Source of the DNA: a bacterium
GTDB lineage: Bacteria > Elusimicrobiota > Elusimicrobia > Elusimicrobiales > UBA9959
Direction: 5' to 3'
Assembly: GCA_021847485.1 (NCBI GenBank)
Contig: JAJZRA010000001.1
Location: forward strand, 25,460 to 89,459
Length of the DNA: 64,000 nt
Of this stretch, positions 13,736 to 23,034 are shown in pieces (positions within the stretch are counted from its first letter, which is position 1; each line of letters opens with the position of its first letter). The position numbers and the translations under genes were made by a program. The notes beneath the pieces were generated by a model that had not been told where the DNA came from, did not search any database, and saw only the letters and a list, made by a program, of their open reading frames with translations.

Positions 13736-13753
13736 GGGGGCGCCTCCCGCCTT

Positions 13754-15742
13754 ATGCGGAAGACGGAATCTGACGGGAACGGCCGGGCGCCTTTTTTTAC
13801 GCTGCAGCGCAAGCTGCTGGCGGCGGTCGTCTTTTTCAGCGCCCTGCTGGCGGTGAATTTCAAGTTCTATCTCGGCCTGGAGCGGGAATCCTCCGGACTG
13901 CTGCCGGCTATAAACCTGCTTAGCGAGCAGCGCCTCCTCGCCGGGGAGATCGGCTGTTTCGCGCAGCTCCCGGCGGGCGGGCCCGCTTCCGGCGGCCGCA
14001 AAGCGCAGGAGCTGGCCGCTAAATTCTCGGGCAACCTGGCCGCCCTGGCCGGGACTTCCCCTGCGGGCAGCGTACTGCGTCATTCTCCTTCCCCCGAGCT
14101 GGAAAAGGCGCTGGCGTCGGTGGAAGCGCAATGGGAGCCGCTGCGCGAGGCCCTCGTGGCGGCCTCCCTTACCGGCCGGGACGGACCTTCCCGGTCCTCC
14201 CGCCTGCAGCTGCGGCGGCGCTCCGCCGTGCTGGAGGAGGCCTGCGACCGCGCCTACCAGGCCGCCCTGGCGCACAGCCACGCCATGGTCCTGGGGCTGC
14301 GGAACTCGCTTATCTACCTCTTCCTTGCCGATATACTCGCGGCAGTTCTCATGCTGGTCCTGGCCCGCAGGTACCTGGTCGCCCCCATAATCCGCCTGGA
14401 CAAGGCGGCTTCGGAGGCGGCCGCCGGCCGGTTGATGCGGGTGGGCGGCCCGTCGGGCCGAGACGAGTTGGGGCGGCTCGTCGCTTCGTATAACGCCATG
14501 GTCGACGCCATCCAGCGCGACGCCGACATAAAGGCCGTCTTCAATAGTCTGCTGGCCATCGCCATCGAGCGTCTCCCTATGGAGGAGATGCTCTCCCGGA
14601 TGCTGAAGCGCATCCTCTCCATCCCCTGGCTGACGATAGAGTCCAAAGGCGCGATCCTGACGGCCGACGGCTCCGGGGAACTGGAGATGAGGGCCCAGTT
14701 CGGCCTGGACGGACCCACCCTCGCCGCCTGCGCTAAAGTTCCTTTGGGACGCTGCCTGTGCGGCCGGGCCGCCAGGGACAGGAAGCTGGTTTTCGCCGCC
14801 GACCTGGATCCCCGCCACGAGGTCCGTTACGAGGGGATAACGCCTCACGGCCATTACTGCATCCCGATAGTGTCCAAGGGAAGGCTGTTGGGCGTGCTGA
14901 CCGTCTACCTGAAGGCCGGGCACGTCAAGATAGACGACGACGTAAGGGTGCTGGGCGCCATCGCCGACCTGCTGGCCGGAGTAATAGAGGCGCAGCAGGC
15001 CGAAGAGGAGCGCTCCAGGCTCACCGAGACGCTGAGGCAGGCCCAGAAGATGGAGGCGATGGGCCTGATGGCCGGCGGCGTGGCCCATGATTTCCAGACC
15101 ATCCTGAGGGCTATCGCTTCCTATCTCGACCCGCTGCTCCGGGCCGCCGCGGAGTGCCCCCGCAACGCGTCCGACATAGACGGGATAAAGGATGCGGTGG
15201 CCAAGGGGACTTCGCTGACGCGGCAACTGCTCGCTTTCAGCCGCAAGCAGGCGTTAAGGCTCAAGCCTGTCGAGTTGGGCGAAGCCGCGCTGGGCATGCG
15301 CAAGGTCCTGGAAGGTATCCTGGGCGGGGGAGTGCGGCTGGAGATAGATCCGGGACCCGGACGGATCAACGCGGACATCGGCCAGTTGGAGCAGATATTC
15401 ATAAACCTGGCGGCTAACGCCAGGGACGCCATGCCTGAAGGCGGGAGGTTCTCGGTCGCCGTCTCGGCCGCCGCCCTGGACGGGAGCGGCCGCGGGGAAC
15501 TGGCGGACGCCAGGCCCGGCGCTTATGTCCTGCTTTCCGTGAGCGACACCGGTTCGGGGATGAGCGAGACGACGGCCGGGAAGATCTTCGAACCTTTCTT
15601 CACCACTAAACGGCCCGGTCAAGGGACCGGGCTGGGGCTCTCCACCGTCTACGGCATCGTAAAACAGAGCGGAGGATATATCTCCGTCGAAAGCTCGCCC
15701 GGCAAGGGGACCAGGTTCAGCATCTATTTCCCGGCCGTCTGA
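13754..15742 (+). CDS. Sensor histidine kinase (TM, HAMP, GAF, HisKA, HATPase)
   Basis: GGVAHDFQTILRAI, NLAANARDAM, DTGSGM, GTGLGLSTVYGIVKQSGG. Confidence 0.88.
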   Translation: MRKTESDGNGRAPFFTLQRKLLAAVVFFSALLAVNFKFYLGLERESSGLLPAINLLSEQRLLAGEIGCFAQLPAGGPASGGRKAQELAAKFSGNLAALAGTSPAGSVLRHSPSPELEKALASVEAQWEPLREALVAASLTGRDGPSRSSRLQLRRRSAVLEEACDRAYQAALAHSHAMVLGLRNSLIYLFLADILAAVLMLVLARRYLVAPIIRLDKAASEAAAGRLMRVGGPSGRDELGRLVASYNAMVDAIQRDADIKAVFNSLLAIAIERLPMEEMLSRMLKRILSIPWLTIESKGAILTADGSGELEMRAQFGLDGPTLAACAKVPLGRCLCGRAARDRKLVFAADLDPRHEVRYEGITPHGHYCIPIVSKGRLLGVLTVYLKAGHVKIDDDVRVLGAIADLLAGVIEAQQAEEERSRLTETLRQAQKMEAMGLMAGGVAHDFQTILRAIASYLDPLLRAAAECPRNASDIDGIKDAVAKGTSLTRQLLAFSRKQALRLKPVELGEAALGMRKVLEGILGGGVRLEIDPGPGRINADIGQLEQIFINLAANARDAMPEGGRFSVAVSAAALDGSGRGELADARPGAYVLLSVSDTGSGMSETTAGKIFEPFFTTKRPGQGTGLGLSTVYGIVKQSGGYISVESSPGKGTRFSIYFPAV

Positions 15743-15773
15743 CCGGCAGGGCTGAAAATTCCGGAAAAAACTA

Positions 15774-15802
15774 TTGCTACCCGTACGTCTTTGTGCTATA
15801 AT
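15774..15802 (+). promoter_or_regulatory. Sigma70 promoter of tRNA-fMet
   Basis: TTGCTA-N17-TATAAT; -10 ends 5 nt before mature tRNA 5' end. Confidence 0.75.
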
Positions 15803-15807
15803 AAATG

Positions 15808-15885
<78 letters not shown>

Positions 15886-15908
15886 GTTTAAGCAATTCGA
15901 ACCTGAGA

Positions 15909-15960
15909 CAAGAAATATCAGGCCGGGCCCCAGATGAAAATCTGGGGCTTCGTGTTTTAT
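15909..15960 (+). repeat. 52-bp hairpin element copy 1
   Basis: caagaaatatcaggccgg + GCCCCAGAT-GAAA-ATCTGGGGC + ttcgtgttttat. Confidence 0.85.
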
Positions 15961-16052
15961 GGCGGCTGGCGAGCGGGCACCCGGAGGGTGGCTGCCACGC
16001 ATCGGGCGCACGGCATGATTATGCCGTGCTCTAAAGCGGCCCTCACCTTCGG

Positions 16053-16104
16053 CAAGAAATATCAGGCCGGGCCCCGGATGAAGATCCGGGGCTTCGTGTT
16101 TTAT
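16053..16104 (+). repeat. 52-bp hairpin element copy 2
   Basis: Same element with GCCCCGGAT-GAAG-ATCCGGGGC (compensatory pair change). Confidence 0.85.
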
Positions 16105-16182
16105 ACGGTTCTCCGGCCGCGCTTTACCTCGCCGCCGCGGCGTCAGTTGAAATGGGCCGCCAATAACTATAGAATAGGTCCG

Positions 16183-18345
16183 ATGACCACCTCATGGCGT
16201 TTCAAGGACGAAGGCCTCCTGCGCTGCCTCGCGGGGCTGGACGGCGTGACCCCGCAACAGGTGGCGAAGTTCAGGAATGAGCGACGCAAGTACCTGTCGC
16301 ATTCTCTTATCGAGGCCGGGACCGTCACGCAGGAACGCCTGGTAGGCGCCGTGGAGGCGGCTTACAGGTGCCGCTACGTCCCGCTCTCCGCCGACAGGGC
16401 GGAGAAGTTCGCGCTGTCCCTGGTGCCGGAGCGGATCTGCCGCAAGTACGACCTGGTCCCGCTGCGCCTGACCGAGAGCGAGATGCTGGTGGCCACTTAC
16501 GATCCGGCGGACCTGAACGCACAGGCGGACGTCGAGGCCCTTACGGGGCGGCGCGTCAGGCCGCAGTTCAGCCTCCCGCTGGAGATCGAGAGCTGCCTTG
16601 ACCAGCTCTATAGTTCCGACAAGGTCATCTTCGACCTGCTCAGCCGCGTGGAGGCGCCCGACGATATCATGGTGGTGGGCGGGACCGGAGGCGAGGCGCC
16701 GCCGGCGGACGCCGTCTCCTCCCCGGTCATAACGCTGGTCAATTCCATCATCTCGCAGGCCTACCGCAAGCGTTCCTCGGACATCCACATCGAGCACGAG
16801 GAGCAGGGCAGCCACGTCCGCATCCGGATAGACGGCGAGCTCAGGAACATCATGAAACTGCCGCGCTACGTGGCGGCCGGGCCGGTCGTTTCCCGCATCA
16901 AGATCATGTCGGAACTGGACGTGTCCAACCATATGCGGCCGCAGGACGGCCGCACCAAGGTCCGTATCGGGCCGGCGGAGGTCGGCCTGCGCGTCTCCAC
17001 GCTGCCCACCGCCTACGGCGAGAAGGTCGTCATCCGCATCCTGGACCAGCGCGCCGCCGAGGTCCCGTTCGAGAAGCTGGGCTTCGCCCCCGAGGTGGCC
17101 GCCGCGCTGGACAGGTGCGTCTCCGCCCATCAGGGAATACTGCTGGTGACCGGCCCTACCGGCTCCGGCAAGACCACCACCCTTTATTCCGTCCTTAATA
17201 AGGTAAAGCAGGAGACCAGCAACGTCGTTACCGCGGAGGACCCCATAGAGTACAAGCTGGCCGGCATCAACCAAGTGCAGGTGAACGAGCGGCAGGGGCT
17301 CTCCTTCGCCTCCGTCCTGCGGTCGGTGCTGCGCCAGGACCCCGACATCATCATGGTGGGCGAGATCCGCGACAGGGAGACGGCCGACATGGCCTTCCAG
17401 GCCGCGATGACCGGCCACCTGGTCCTTTCGACGCTGCACACCAACGACACCGTCTCCGCCATCTCGCGCCTGGCGGACATGGGCGTGGACCGCTTCAAGA
17501 TCTCGCCCGGCCTGCTGGCCGTGACCGCGCAGCGGCTGGTCCGCCGCCTCTGCCCGCAGTGCAGGCGGCCGGTCCCGCCGGAGGAACTGCCCGCCGGCGT
17601 CGCCAGGGAGCTGGCGCGCCACGGTTTCGGCGCCGCCTGTTACCGCGCGGCCGGCTGCAAGGCCTGCGAAGGCTCCGGCTACTCCGGGCGCACCTCCATC
17701 GTGGAACTGCTGCTGGTGGACGCCAAGGTGAAGGAGCACATCAATTCCGGAGTTCCGGCGGAGACCATTAAGGCGAGGGCCCTGGCGTCCGGCAGCCTCA
17801 GGACTATCGGAAAGGACGCCCTCTGGCACCTGTCCACGGGGGAGACCGACCTGAAGGAGATAGAGCCGTACCTGGATGCGCCGGGCGCCGAGCCCGAGGC
17901 CGATCCCGGCCCGGAGGCCGCCTCCGCTCCGTCCCCGCGCCCGGCGGGCGCGCCGGCCCGCCGCCCGCGCGTGATGGTGGCCGACGACGACGCCATAATG
18001 CGCATGCTCATGCGCAAGGCCATCGAAAGCGCCGGCTACGAGGCGCTCGAGGCAGCGGACGGGGAGGAGGCCATCACCAGGATAGCCGCCGGCCCCGCCC
18101 CCGACCTGCTGGTGGCCGACATCAATATGCCGCGCCTCGACGGCCTCGGCCTGGTGAAGGGCGTGCGCGGAACGCTGGGGCTGCTGGACCTGCCGGTCAT
18201 CATGCTGACCAGCGAAAGCTCCGACAGGAGCCAGGAGCTGGCCTTCCAGTTGGGGGCGGACGATTACGTGATAAAGCCGTTCAAGGGCCCGCTGGTCATG
18301 GCCCGGATAACGGCCGCGCTCAGGCGGGCCGGCCGCGTGAAGTGA
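16183..18345 (+). CDS. PilB/GspE-type ATPase with N-terminal MshEN-like and C-terminal response-regulator receiver domain
   Basis: GPTGSGKTTTLYSVL, RQDPDIIMVGEIRD, CPQC...CKACEGSGYSGR; C-term VMVADDDAIMRML...LLVADINMPRLDG...VIMLTSES...GADDYVIKPF. Confidence 0.9.
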   Translation: MTTSWRFKDEGLLRCLAGLDGVTPQQVAKFRNERRKYLSHSLIEAGTVTQERLVGAVEAAYRCRYVPLSADRAEKFALSLVPERICRKYDLVPLRLTESEMLVATYDPADLNAQADVEALTGRRVRPQFSLPLEIESCLDQLYSSDKVIFDLLSRVEAPDDIMVVGGTGGEAPPADAVSSPVITLVNSIISQAYRKRSSDIHIEHEEQGSHVRIRIDGELRNIMKLPRYVAAGPVVSRIKIMSELDVSNHMRPQDGRTKVRIGPAEVGLRVSTLPTAYGEKVVIRILDQRAAEVPFEKLGFAPEVAAALDRCVSAHQGILLVTGPTGSGKTTTLYSVLNKVKQETSNVVTAEDPIEYKLAGINQVQVNERQGLSFASVLRSVLRQDPDIIMVGEIRDRETADMAFQAAMTGHLVLSTLHTNDTVSAISRLADMGVDRFKISPGLLAVTAQRLVRRLCPQCRRPVPPEELPAGVARELARHGFGAACYRAAGCKACEGSGYSGRTSIVELLLVDAKVKEHINSGVPAETIKARALASGSLRTIGKDALWHLSTGETDLKEIEPYLDAPGAEPEADPGPEAASAPSPRPAGAPARRPRVMVADDDAIMRMLMRKAIESAGYEALEAADGEEAITRIAAGPAPDLLVADINMPRLDGLGLVKGVRGTLGLLDLPVIMLTSESSDRSQELAFQLGADDYVIKPFKGPLVMARITAALRRAGRVK

Positions 18346-18395
18346 CCGGCCATTATTTTGTAAGATTATGCGCAGTGGATCCCAGGAGGATTAAG

Positions 18396-19163
18396 ATGAA
18401 AAAGATACTTCTCGCTGTTTTCGCCTGCTTCATGGCGGGCACCGCGCTGGCCGCGGACAACACCGACCTTACCGAAGACCAGAAGACCCTGTACTTCCTC
18501 GGCAAAGCCGTCAGTTCCAAGATCAAGCAGTTCGACTTCACCCCCGAGGAGACCAAGTACATCGTCATGGGCTTCTCGGAGTCGCTGGAGGGCAAGCCCG
18601 CCAAGGCCGACGATTCCTACGGCATGAAGCTCAACGAGTACCTCGCCAAGAAGCAGGAGGCCGCGGTGGCCAAGCAGAAGGAGGCCGCCAAGCCCTTCCT
18701 CGAGAAGATGGCCAAGGAGAAGGGCGCCAAGACTCTGCCGTCCGGCGTGATCTATATCCCCGTCAAGGAAGGCAAGGGGGCCAGCCCCAAGGCCTCCGAC
18801 ATGGTCAAGGTGCACTACCACGGCACCTTCCCCGACGGTAAGGTCTTCGACTCCTCGGTGGAGCGCGGCACTCCCGCCGAGTTCCCGCTCAACGGCGTGA
18901 TCCCGTGTTGGACCGAGGGCGTGCAGAAGATGAAGGTCGGCGGCAAGGCCAAGCTGGTCTGCCCGTCCGACACCGCCTACGGCGACCAGGGCGCGGGCGG
19001 CGCCATCCCCGGCGGCGCCACGCTGGTGTTCGACGTGGAACTGCTCGACATCGTCAAGCCCGAGGCCCCGGCCAAACCGGCCGCCAAGCCCGCCAAGAAG
19101 GACGCTCCCAAGGCCGAGGCCAAGCCCGCCGAAGCCAAGCCCGCCGAGACCAAGAAGAACTGA
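18396..19163 (+). CDS. FKBP-type peptidyl-prolyl isomerase with N-terminal dimerisation region and K/A/P tail
   Basis: Signal peptide; VKVHYHGTFPDGKVFDSSVERG...GVIPCWTEGVQKMKVGGKAKLVCP. Confidence 0.92.
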   Translation: MKKILLAVFACFMAGTALAADNTDLTEDQKTLYFLGKAVSSKIKQFDFTPEETKYIVMGFSESLEGKPAKADDSYGMKLNEYLAKKQEAAVAKQKEAAKPFLEKMAKEKGAKTLPSGVIYIPVKEGKGASPKASDMVKVHYHGTFPDGKVFDSSVERGTPAEFPLNGVIPCWTEGVQKMKVGGKAKLVCPSDTAYGDQGAGGAIPGGATLVFDVELLDIVKPEAPAKPAAKPAKKDAPKAEAKPAEAKPAETKKN

Positions 19164-19184
19164 AGCGCGGTCAGCGGATAAAGA

Positions 19185-19217
19185 AAAAGCCCCGGGGTTC
19201 TCCCGGGGCTTTTTTTC
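19185..19217 (+). terminator. Intrinsic terminator
   Basis: AAAAGCCCCGGG-gttct-CCCGGGGCTTTTTTT. Confidence 0.9.
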
Positions 19218-19228
19218 TGAGGGCGGTT

Positions 19229-20152
19229 TCAGGCTTTCTTCCCGTCCGGCTTTATCAGCACCGACAGCAGCATCGACAGGGCCAGGATCCCCAGCACCAC
19301 GCCGAGCGAAAGGATGGCGGGGATATGTACGAAGTCGGAGGCCAGCATCTTGCAGCCCACGTAGAACAGGATGACCGAGATGCCGGTCTTGAGATAGCGG
19401 AACAGGTCCAGCAGCGAGGCCAGGAGGAAGTACAGCGAGCGCAGGCCGACCACGGCGAAGACGTTGGAGGTGTAGACGATGAAGGCCTCCTTGGAGATGG
19501 CCAGCACCGCCGGGATCGAGTCCACCGCGAAGATCAGGTCCGAGGTCTCGATGACGAGCAGCGTGGCGAAGAGGGGGGTGGCGTAGAGCACCGCGTCCCT
19601 GCGCACGAAGAAGTCGCCGCTGCGGTCGTCCTTGGCGATGGGCATGACTTTCGCCAGCAGCTTCAGCACCGGGTTCGCGCCGGGGTCCATCTCCTCGTCC
19701 TTCTGGAAGTACATCTTGAAGGCCGTGTAGATCAGGATGGCGCCGAAGACGTAGATGATCCAGCCGAAGGCCTTTATCAGGCCGACGCCGGTGAAGATCA
19801 GGATCATGCGCATCACGACGGCGCCTATGATGCCCCAGGTCAGGATCTTCGGCTGGTACCGCTTGTCCACGCCGAAGTAGGCGAAGATCATCACGAAGAC
19901 GAACATATTGTCCATCGAGAGGGAATACTCGATGACGTAGCCCGTGAAGAACTCTATCATGCGCTCGTAGCCCAGCATGTAGCCGGTCAGGAAGCCGAAC
20001 AGCGAGGCCACCAGCACCCAGAAGCCGCAGAGCATCAGCGCTTCCTTGCGCGTGATCTCGTGCGCGCGGCCTGCCGAGAGCTTTATGTCGGCCGCGAACA
20101 GCGATGCCGCGGTGACGCCGAAGACCAGCCACATGATCTCGAGAGGTGTCAT
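19229..20152 (-). CDS. TerC family membrane protein
   Basis: GYVIEYSLSMDNMFVFVMIFAYF, ETSDLIFAVDSIPAVLAISKEAFIVYTSNVFAVVGLRSLYF. Confidence 0.92.
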   Translation of the reverse strand: MTPLEIMWLVFGVTAASLFAADIKLSAGRAHEITRKEALMLCGFWVLVASLFGFLTGYMLGYERMIEFFTGYVIEYSLSMDNMFVFVMIFAYFGVDKRYQPKILTWGIIGAVVMRMILIFTGVGLIKAFGWIIYVFGAILIYTAFKMYFQKDEEMDPGANPVLKLLAKVMPIAKDDRSGDFFVRRDAVLYATPLFATLLVIETSDLIFAVDSIPAVLAISKEAFIVYTSNVFAVVGLRSLYFLLASLLDLFRYLKTGISVILFYVGCKMLASDFVHIPAILSLGVVLGILALSMLLSVLIKPDGKKA

Positions 20153-20242
20153 GATAAAGGAGATTATATTAAATAAAGCGCGGTTTACTTTTACGGTGAT
20201 ATTGTCTAGAATTTACTGACACCATTCGGTATAGGAGGAGAA

Positions 20243-21226
20243 ATGAGCGATACGTTCGATATAGTGCTCCTGCTGGCCCTGCCCGCTTCCGGCAAGTCCG
20301 AAGTGCGGCGCTTCCTGGCCAACATCGAGCCCGAGAGGCTTACGAAAGAATTCCACATCGGCCCCAACCTGCAGCTGGACGACTTTCCGTACGTCCATAT
20401 GATGCGCCGCGCCGACGACGAGCTCGGCAAGCTCGGCAAGGCTCGCATGTTCTTCAAGAGCGGCGACAAGCCGTTCATCGACCCCAAGGACTGGGGGACC
20501 CTGATCCACCTCCTCAACGAGGATTACCACGACCTGATGAAGAAGAACGTCGTGAAGGCGGATTCCGCCGCCGACCTGCTGATGCGCCGCATCGACAAGG
20601 CCGGCGAGAAGGCCAAGCTCGCCCCGCGCCTGGCGAAACTGGACAAGGACACCTGGACCAAGGTGGCCCAGGCCCTGGAAAAGGAAGCGAGGGCGATGCT
20701 CGACGAGAAGCACGCCGCCTACCCCGCCTCGTTCGAGGGCAAGACCATAGTCATCGAGGCCGCCCGCGGCGGTCCGGACAAATCGACCTTCCCTCTGCAG
20801 GACCCGCTCGGTTACCAGTACTCGCTGCGCGAGCTGGACCCCGAGATCCTCAAGCGCGCCGTGATCCTCTACGTCTGGGTCACCCCGGAGGAGAGCCGCC
20901 GCAAGAACACGGCCCGCACCAACCCGAACGACCCGGGCTCGATCCTGCACCACGGCGTGCCGATGGAAGTGATGCTCAACGACTACGGCTGCGACGACAT
21001 GGACTACCTCGAGAAGACCTCCGAAGTGCCCGGCACGATCACCGTGGCCAACGGCGGCGTGAAGTACCACGTCCCGATAGGCCGCTTCGACAACCGCGTG
21101 GACAAGACCTCGTTCCTGCGCGTCGACAAGAAGGACTGGGACCCGAAGATGGTGGCCGACGTCACCAGCGGCATCAAGGGAGCTACCGACAAGCTGTACT
21201 CGATGCTGGCCGCCGCCCGGAAGTAA
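20243..21226 (+). CDS. Uncharacterised protein with Walker A-like motif
   Basis: SD AGGAGG; IVLLLALPASGKSEVRRFL at N-terminus. Confidence 0.7.
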   Translation: MSDTFDIVLLLALPASGKSEVRRFLANIEPERLTKEFHIGPNLQLDDFPYVHMMRRADDELGKLGKARMFFKSGDKPFIDPKDWGTLIHLLNEDYHDLMKKNVVKADSAADLLMRRIDKAGEKAKLAPRLAKLDKDTWTKVAQALEKEARAMLDEKHAAYPASFEGKTIVIEAARGGPDKSTFPLQDPLGYQYSLRELDPEILKRAVILYVWVTPEESRRKNTARTNPNDPGSILHHGVPMEVMLNDYGCDDMDYLEKTSEVPGTITVANGGVKYHVPIGRFDNRVDKTSFLRVDKKDWDPKMVADVTSGIKGATDKLYSMLAAARK

Positions 21227-21246
21227 GGGCGTACGGCGAAAAAGAA

Positions 21247-21281
21247 GAGGGCCCCGGCGAAAACCGGGGCCCTTCTCTTTT
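21247..21281. terminator. Bidirectional-type terminator between convergent genes
   Basis: GAGGGCCCCGG-cgaaaa-CCGGGGCCCTTCTCTTTT. Confidence 0.8.
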
Positions 21282-21294
21282 GCCGGGACGGCGG

Positions 21295-22764
21295 CTATTT
21301 GTTCCAGTCGTCGGCGGGGGCGGGGGCCAGCCGGCTGTTGTGGCGGCCGTAGAAGAAGTAGATCGCCAGGCCGATGCCCATCCAGACTATCAGCCGCAGC
21401 CAGGTGGCCAGCGGCAGCATGAACATCTGCCCGACGGTGATCAGGATGCCCAGGGCCGGCACCAGCGGCACCAGCGGGGTCTTGAACGGCCGGGCGAGGT
21501 CCGGGTGGGTCCGCCTGAGCACTATGATGCTGGCGCAGACTATCGCGAAGGCGAGCAGCGTGCCGATCGAGACCATCTCGCCGAGCGCGCCTATCGGGAA
21601 CAGCCCGCCGAACACCGCCGCCACCGCGCCGGTCGCCATCGTGGTGACGTGCGGCGTGCGGAACTTCGGGTGCACCTTCGAGAAGAAGGGGGGCAGCAGG
21701 CCGTCCATCGCCATCGCGTAGAAGATGCGCGGCTGGCCCAGCAGCAGTACCAGCATCACCGAGGAGAGGCCCGCTATCGCGCCTATCTTGATGAACTTGC
21801 GCAGCCAGAAGAGCTGGGGACCGGCGGCGTTGACGCCGACGGCGATCGGGTCGGGGACGTTGAGCAGGTCGAACTTCACGATGCCGGTCAGCACCAGCGC
21901 TACGGCGATGTAGAGCACCGTGCAGACGGCCAGCGACGCGAGGATGCCTATCGGCATGTCGCGCTGCGGGTTCTTGGCCTCCTGCGCGGCCGTCGAGACC
22001 GCGTCGAAGCCTATGTAGGCGAAGAAGATCACGCCCGCGGCCCGGAAGACGCCGCTCCAGCCGAACTGGCCGAAAGTGCCGGTGTTGGCCGGCATGAACG
22101 GGTCCCAGTTGGCCCGGTTTATGTAGGCGACGCCGAAGACGATGAACAGGATGACCACCGTGACCTTGGCGAACACCGCGAAGTCGTTGACGGTGGCGGA
22201 CTCCTGGATGCCGATCACCAGCAGGCCGGTCACCACGGCGATGATCAGCACGGCGGGCAGGTTGATGATCCCGCCGGTGGCGGCCCAGCCGGTGGCGGGG
22301 TCGAACGCGAACGGCGCGCTCGACAGCGCGGCCGGGATATTGATCCCGAAGTCTTTCAGGAAGCTTACGACGTAGCCGCTCCAGCCGACGGAGACGGCCG
22401 CGGCGCCGAACAGGTACTCGAGGATCAGGTCCCAGCCGATGATCCAGGCCAGCAGTTCGCCTATCGTCGCGTAGGAATAGGTATAGGCGGAGCCGGCTAT
22501 CGGGATCATCGAGGCGAACTCGGCGTAGCAGAGGCCGGCGAAAGCGCAGCCTACGGCCGAGATGATGAACGACAGCACGATGGCGGGGCCGGCGTACTGC
22601 GCGGCCGCCTGGCCGGTCAGCACGAAGATGCCCGCGCCTATGATGCCGCCGATGCCGAGCAGCGTGAGGTTCATCGCGCCGAGCGCGCGCTTGAGCGAAT
22701 GCTCCTTCTCCGACGCCTGCTCCATCAGCGCGGCCAAGGATTTCTTCCTGAACAATGCCTGCAT
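21295..22764 (-). CDS. APC family amino acid permease
   Basis: GIGGIIGAGIFVLTG, SFIISAVGCAFAGLCYAEFASMIPIAGSAYTY, FFAYIGFDAVSTAAQEAKNPQRDMP. Confidence 0.93.
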   Translation of the reverse strand: MQALFRKKSLAALMEQASEKEHSLKRALGAMNLTLLGIGGIIGAGIFVLTGQAAAQYAGPAIVLSFIISAVGCAFAGLCYAEFASMIPIAGSAYTYSYATIGELLAWIIGWDLILEYLFGAAAVSVGWSGYVVSFLKDFGINIPAALSSAPFAFDPATGWAATGGIINLPAVLIIAVVTGLLVIGIQESATVNDFAVFAKVTVVILFIVFGVAYINRANWDPFMPANTGTFGQFGWSGVFRAAGVIFFAYIGFDAVSTAAQEAKNPQRDMPIGILASLAVCTVLYIAVALVLTGIVKFDLLNVPDPIAVGVNAAGPQLFWLRKFIKIGAIAGLSSVMLVLLLGQPRIFYAMAMDGLLPPFFSKVHPKFRTPHVTTMATGAVAAVFGGLFPIGALGEMVSIGTLLAFAIVCASIIVLRRTHPDLARPFKTPLVPLVPALGILITVGQMFMLPLATWLRLIVWMGIGLAIYFFYGRHNSRLAPAPADDWNK

Positions 22765-22865
22765 AAGCCTCCCTGAAGATACGGAATAGCGGAAATACTA
22801 CTAATTTCTCCCGTCGGGCGCAAGGCGGAGCCCGTCGTGAGGGGGGCGGTATCCCGCCTCGGGTT

Positions 22866-22894
22866 TTGAAATTCCGTTAAAATTACTATATAAT
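22866..22894 (+). promoter_or_regulatory. Sigma70 promoter of tRNA-Thr
   Basis: TTGAAA-N17-TATAAT. Confidence 0.75.
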
Positions 22895-22905
22895 TATATT
22901 CCATT

Positions 22906-22977
22906 GCCGAGGTAGCTCAATGGTAGAGCATTCGCTTCGTAAGCGACAGGTTGTGGGTTCGAGTCCCATCCTCGGCT
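22906..22977 (+). tRNA. tRNA-Thr (CGT), CCA not encoded
   Basis: GCCGAGG...CCTCGGC-T, loop TTCGTAA, T-loop TTCGAGT. Confidence 0.9.
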
Positions 22978-23034
22978 GAAGATCTTTCCGTGAACCAGGG
23001 GTTTGGCCCGTCCTTTCCGCGTTCCTCCGCTACC

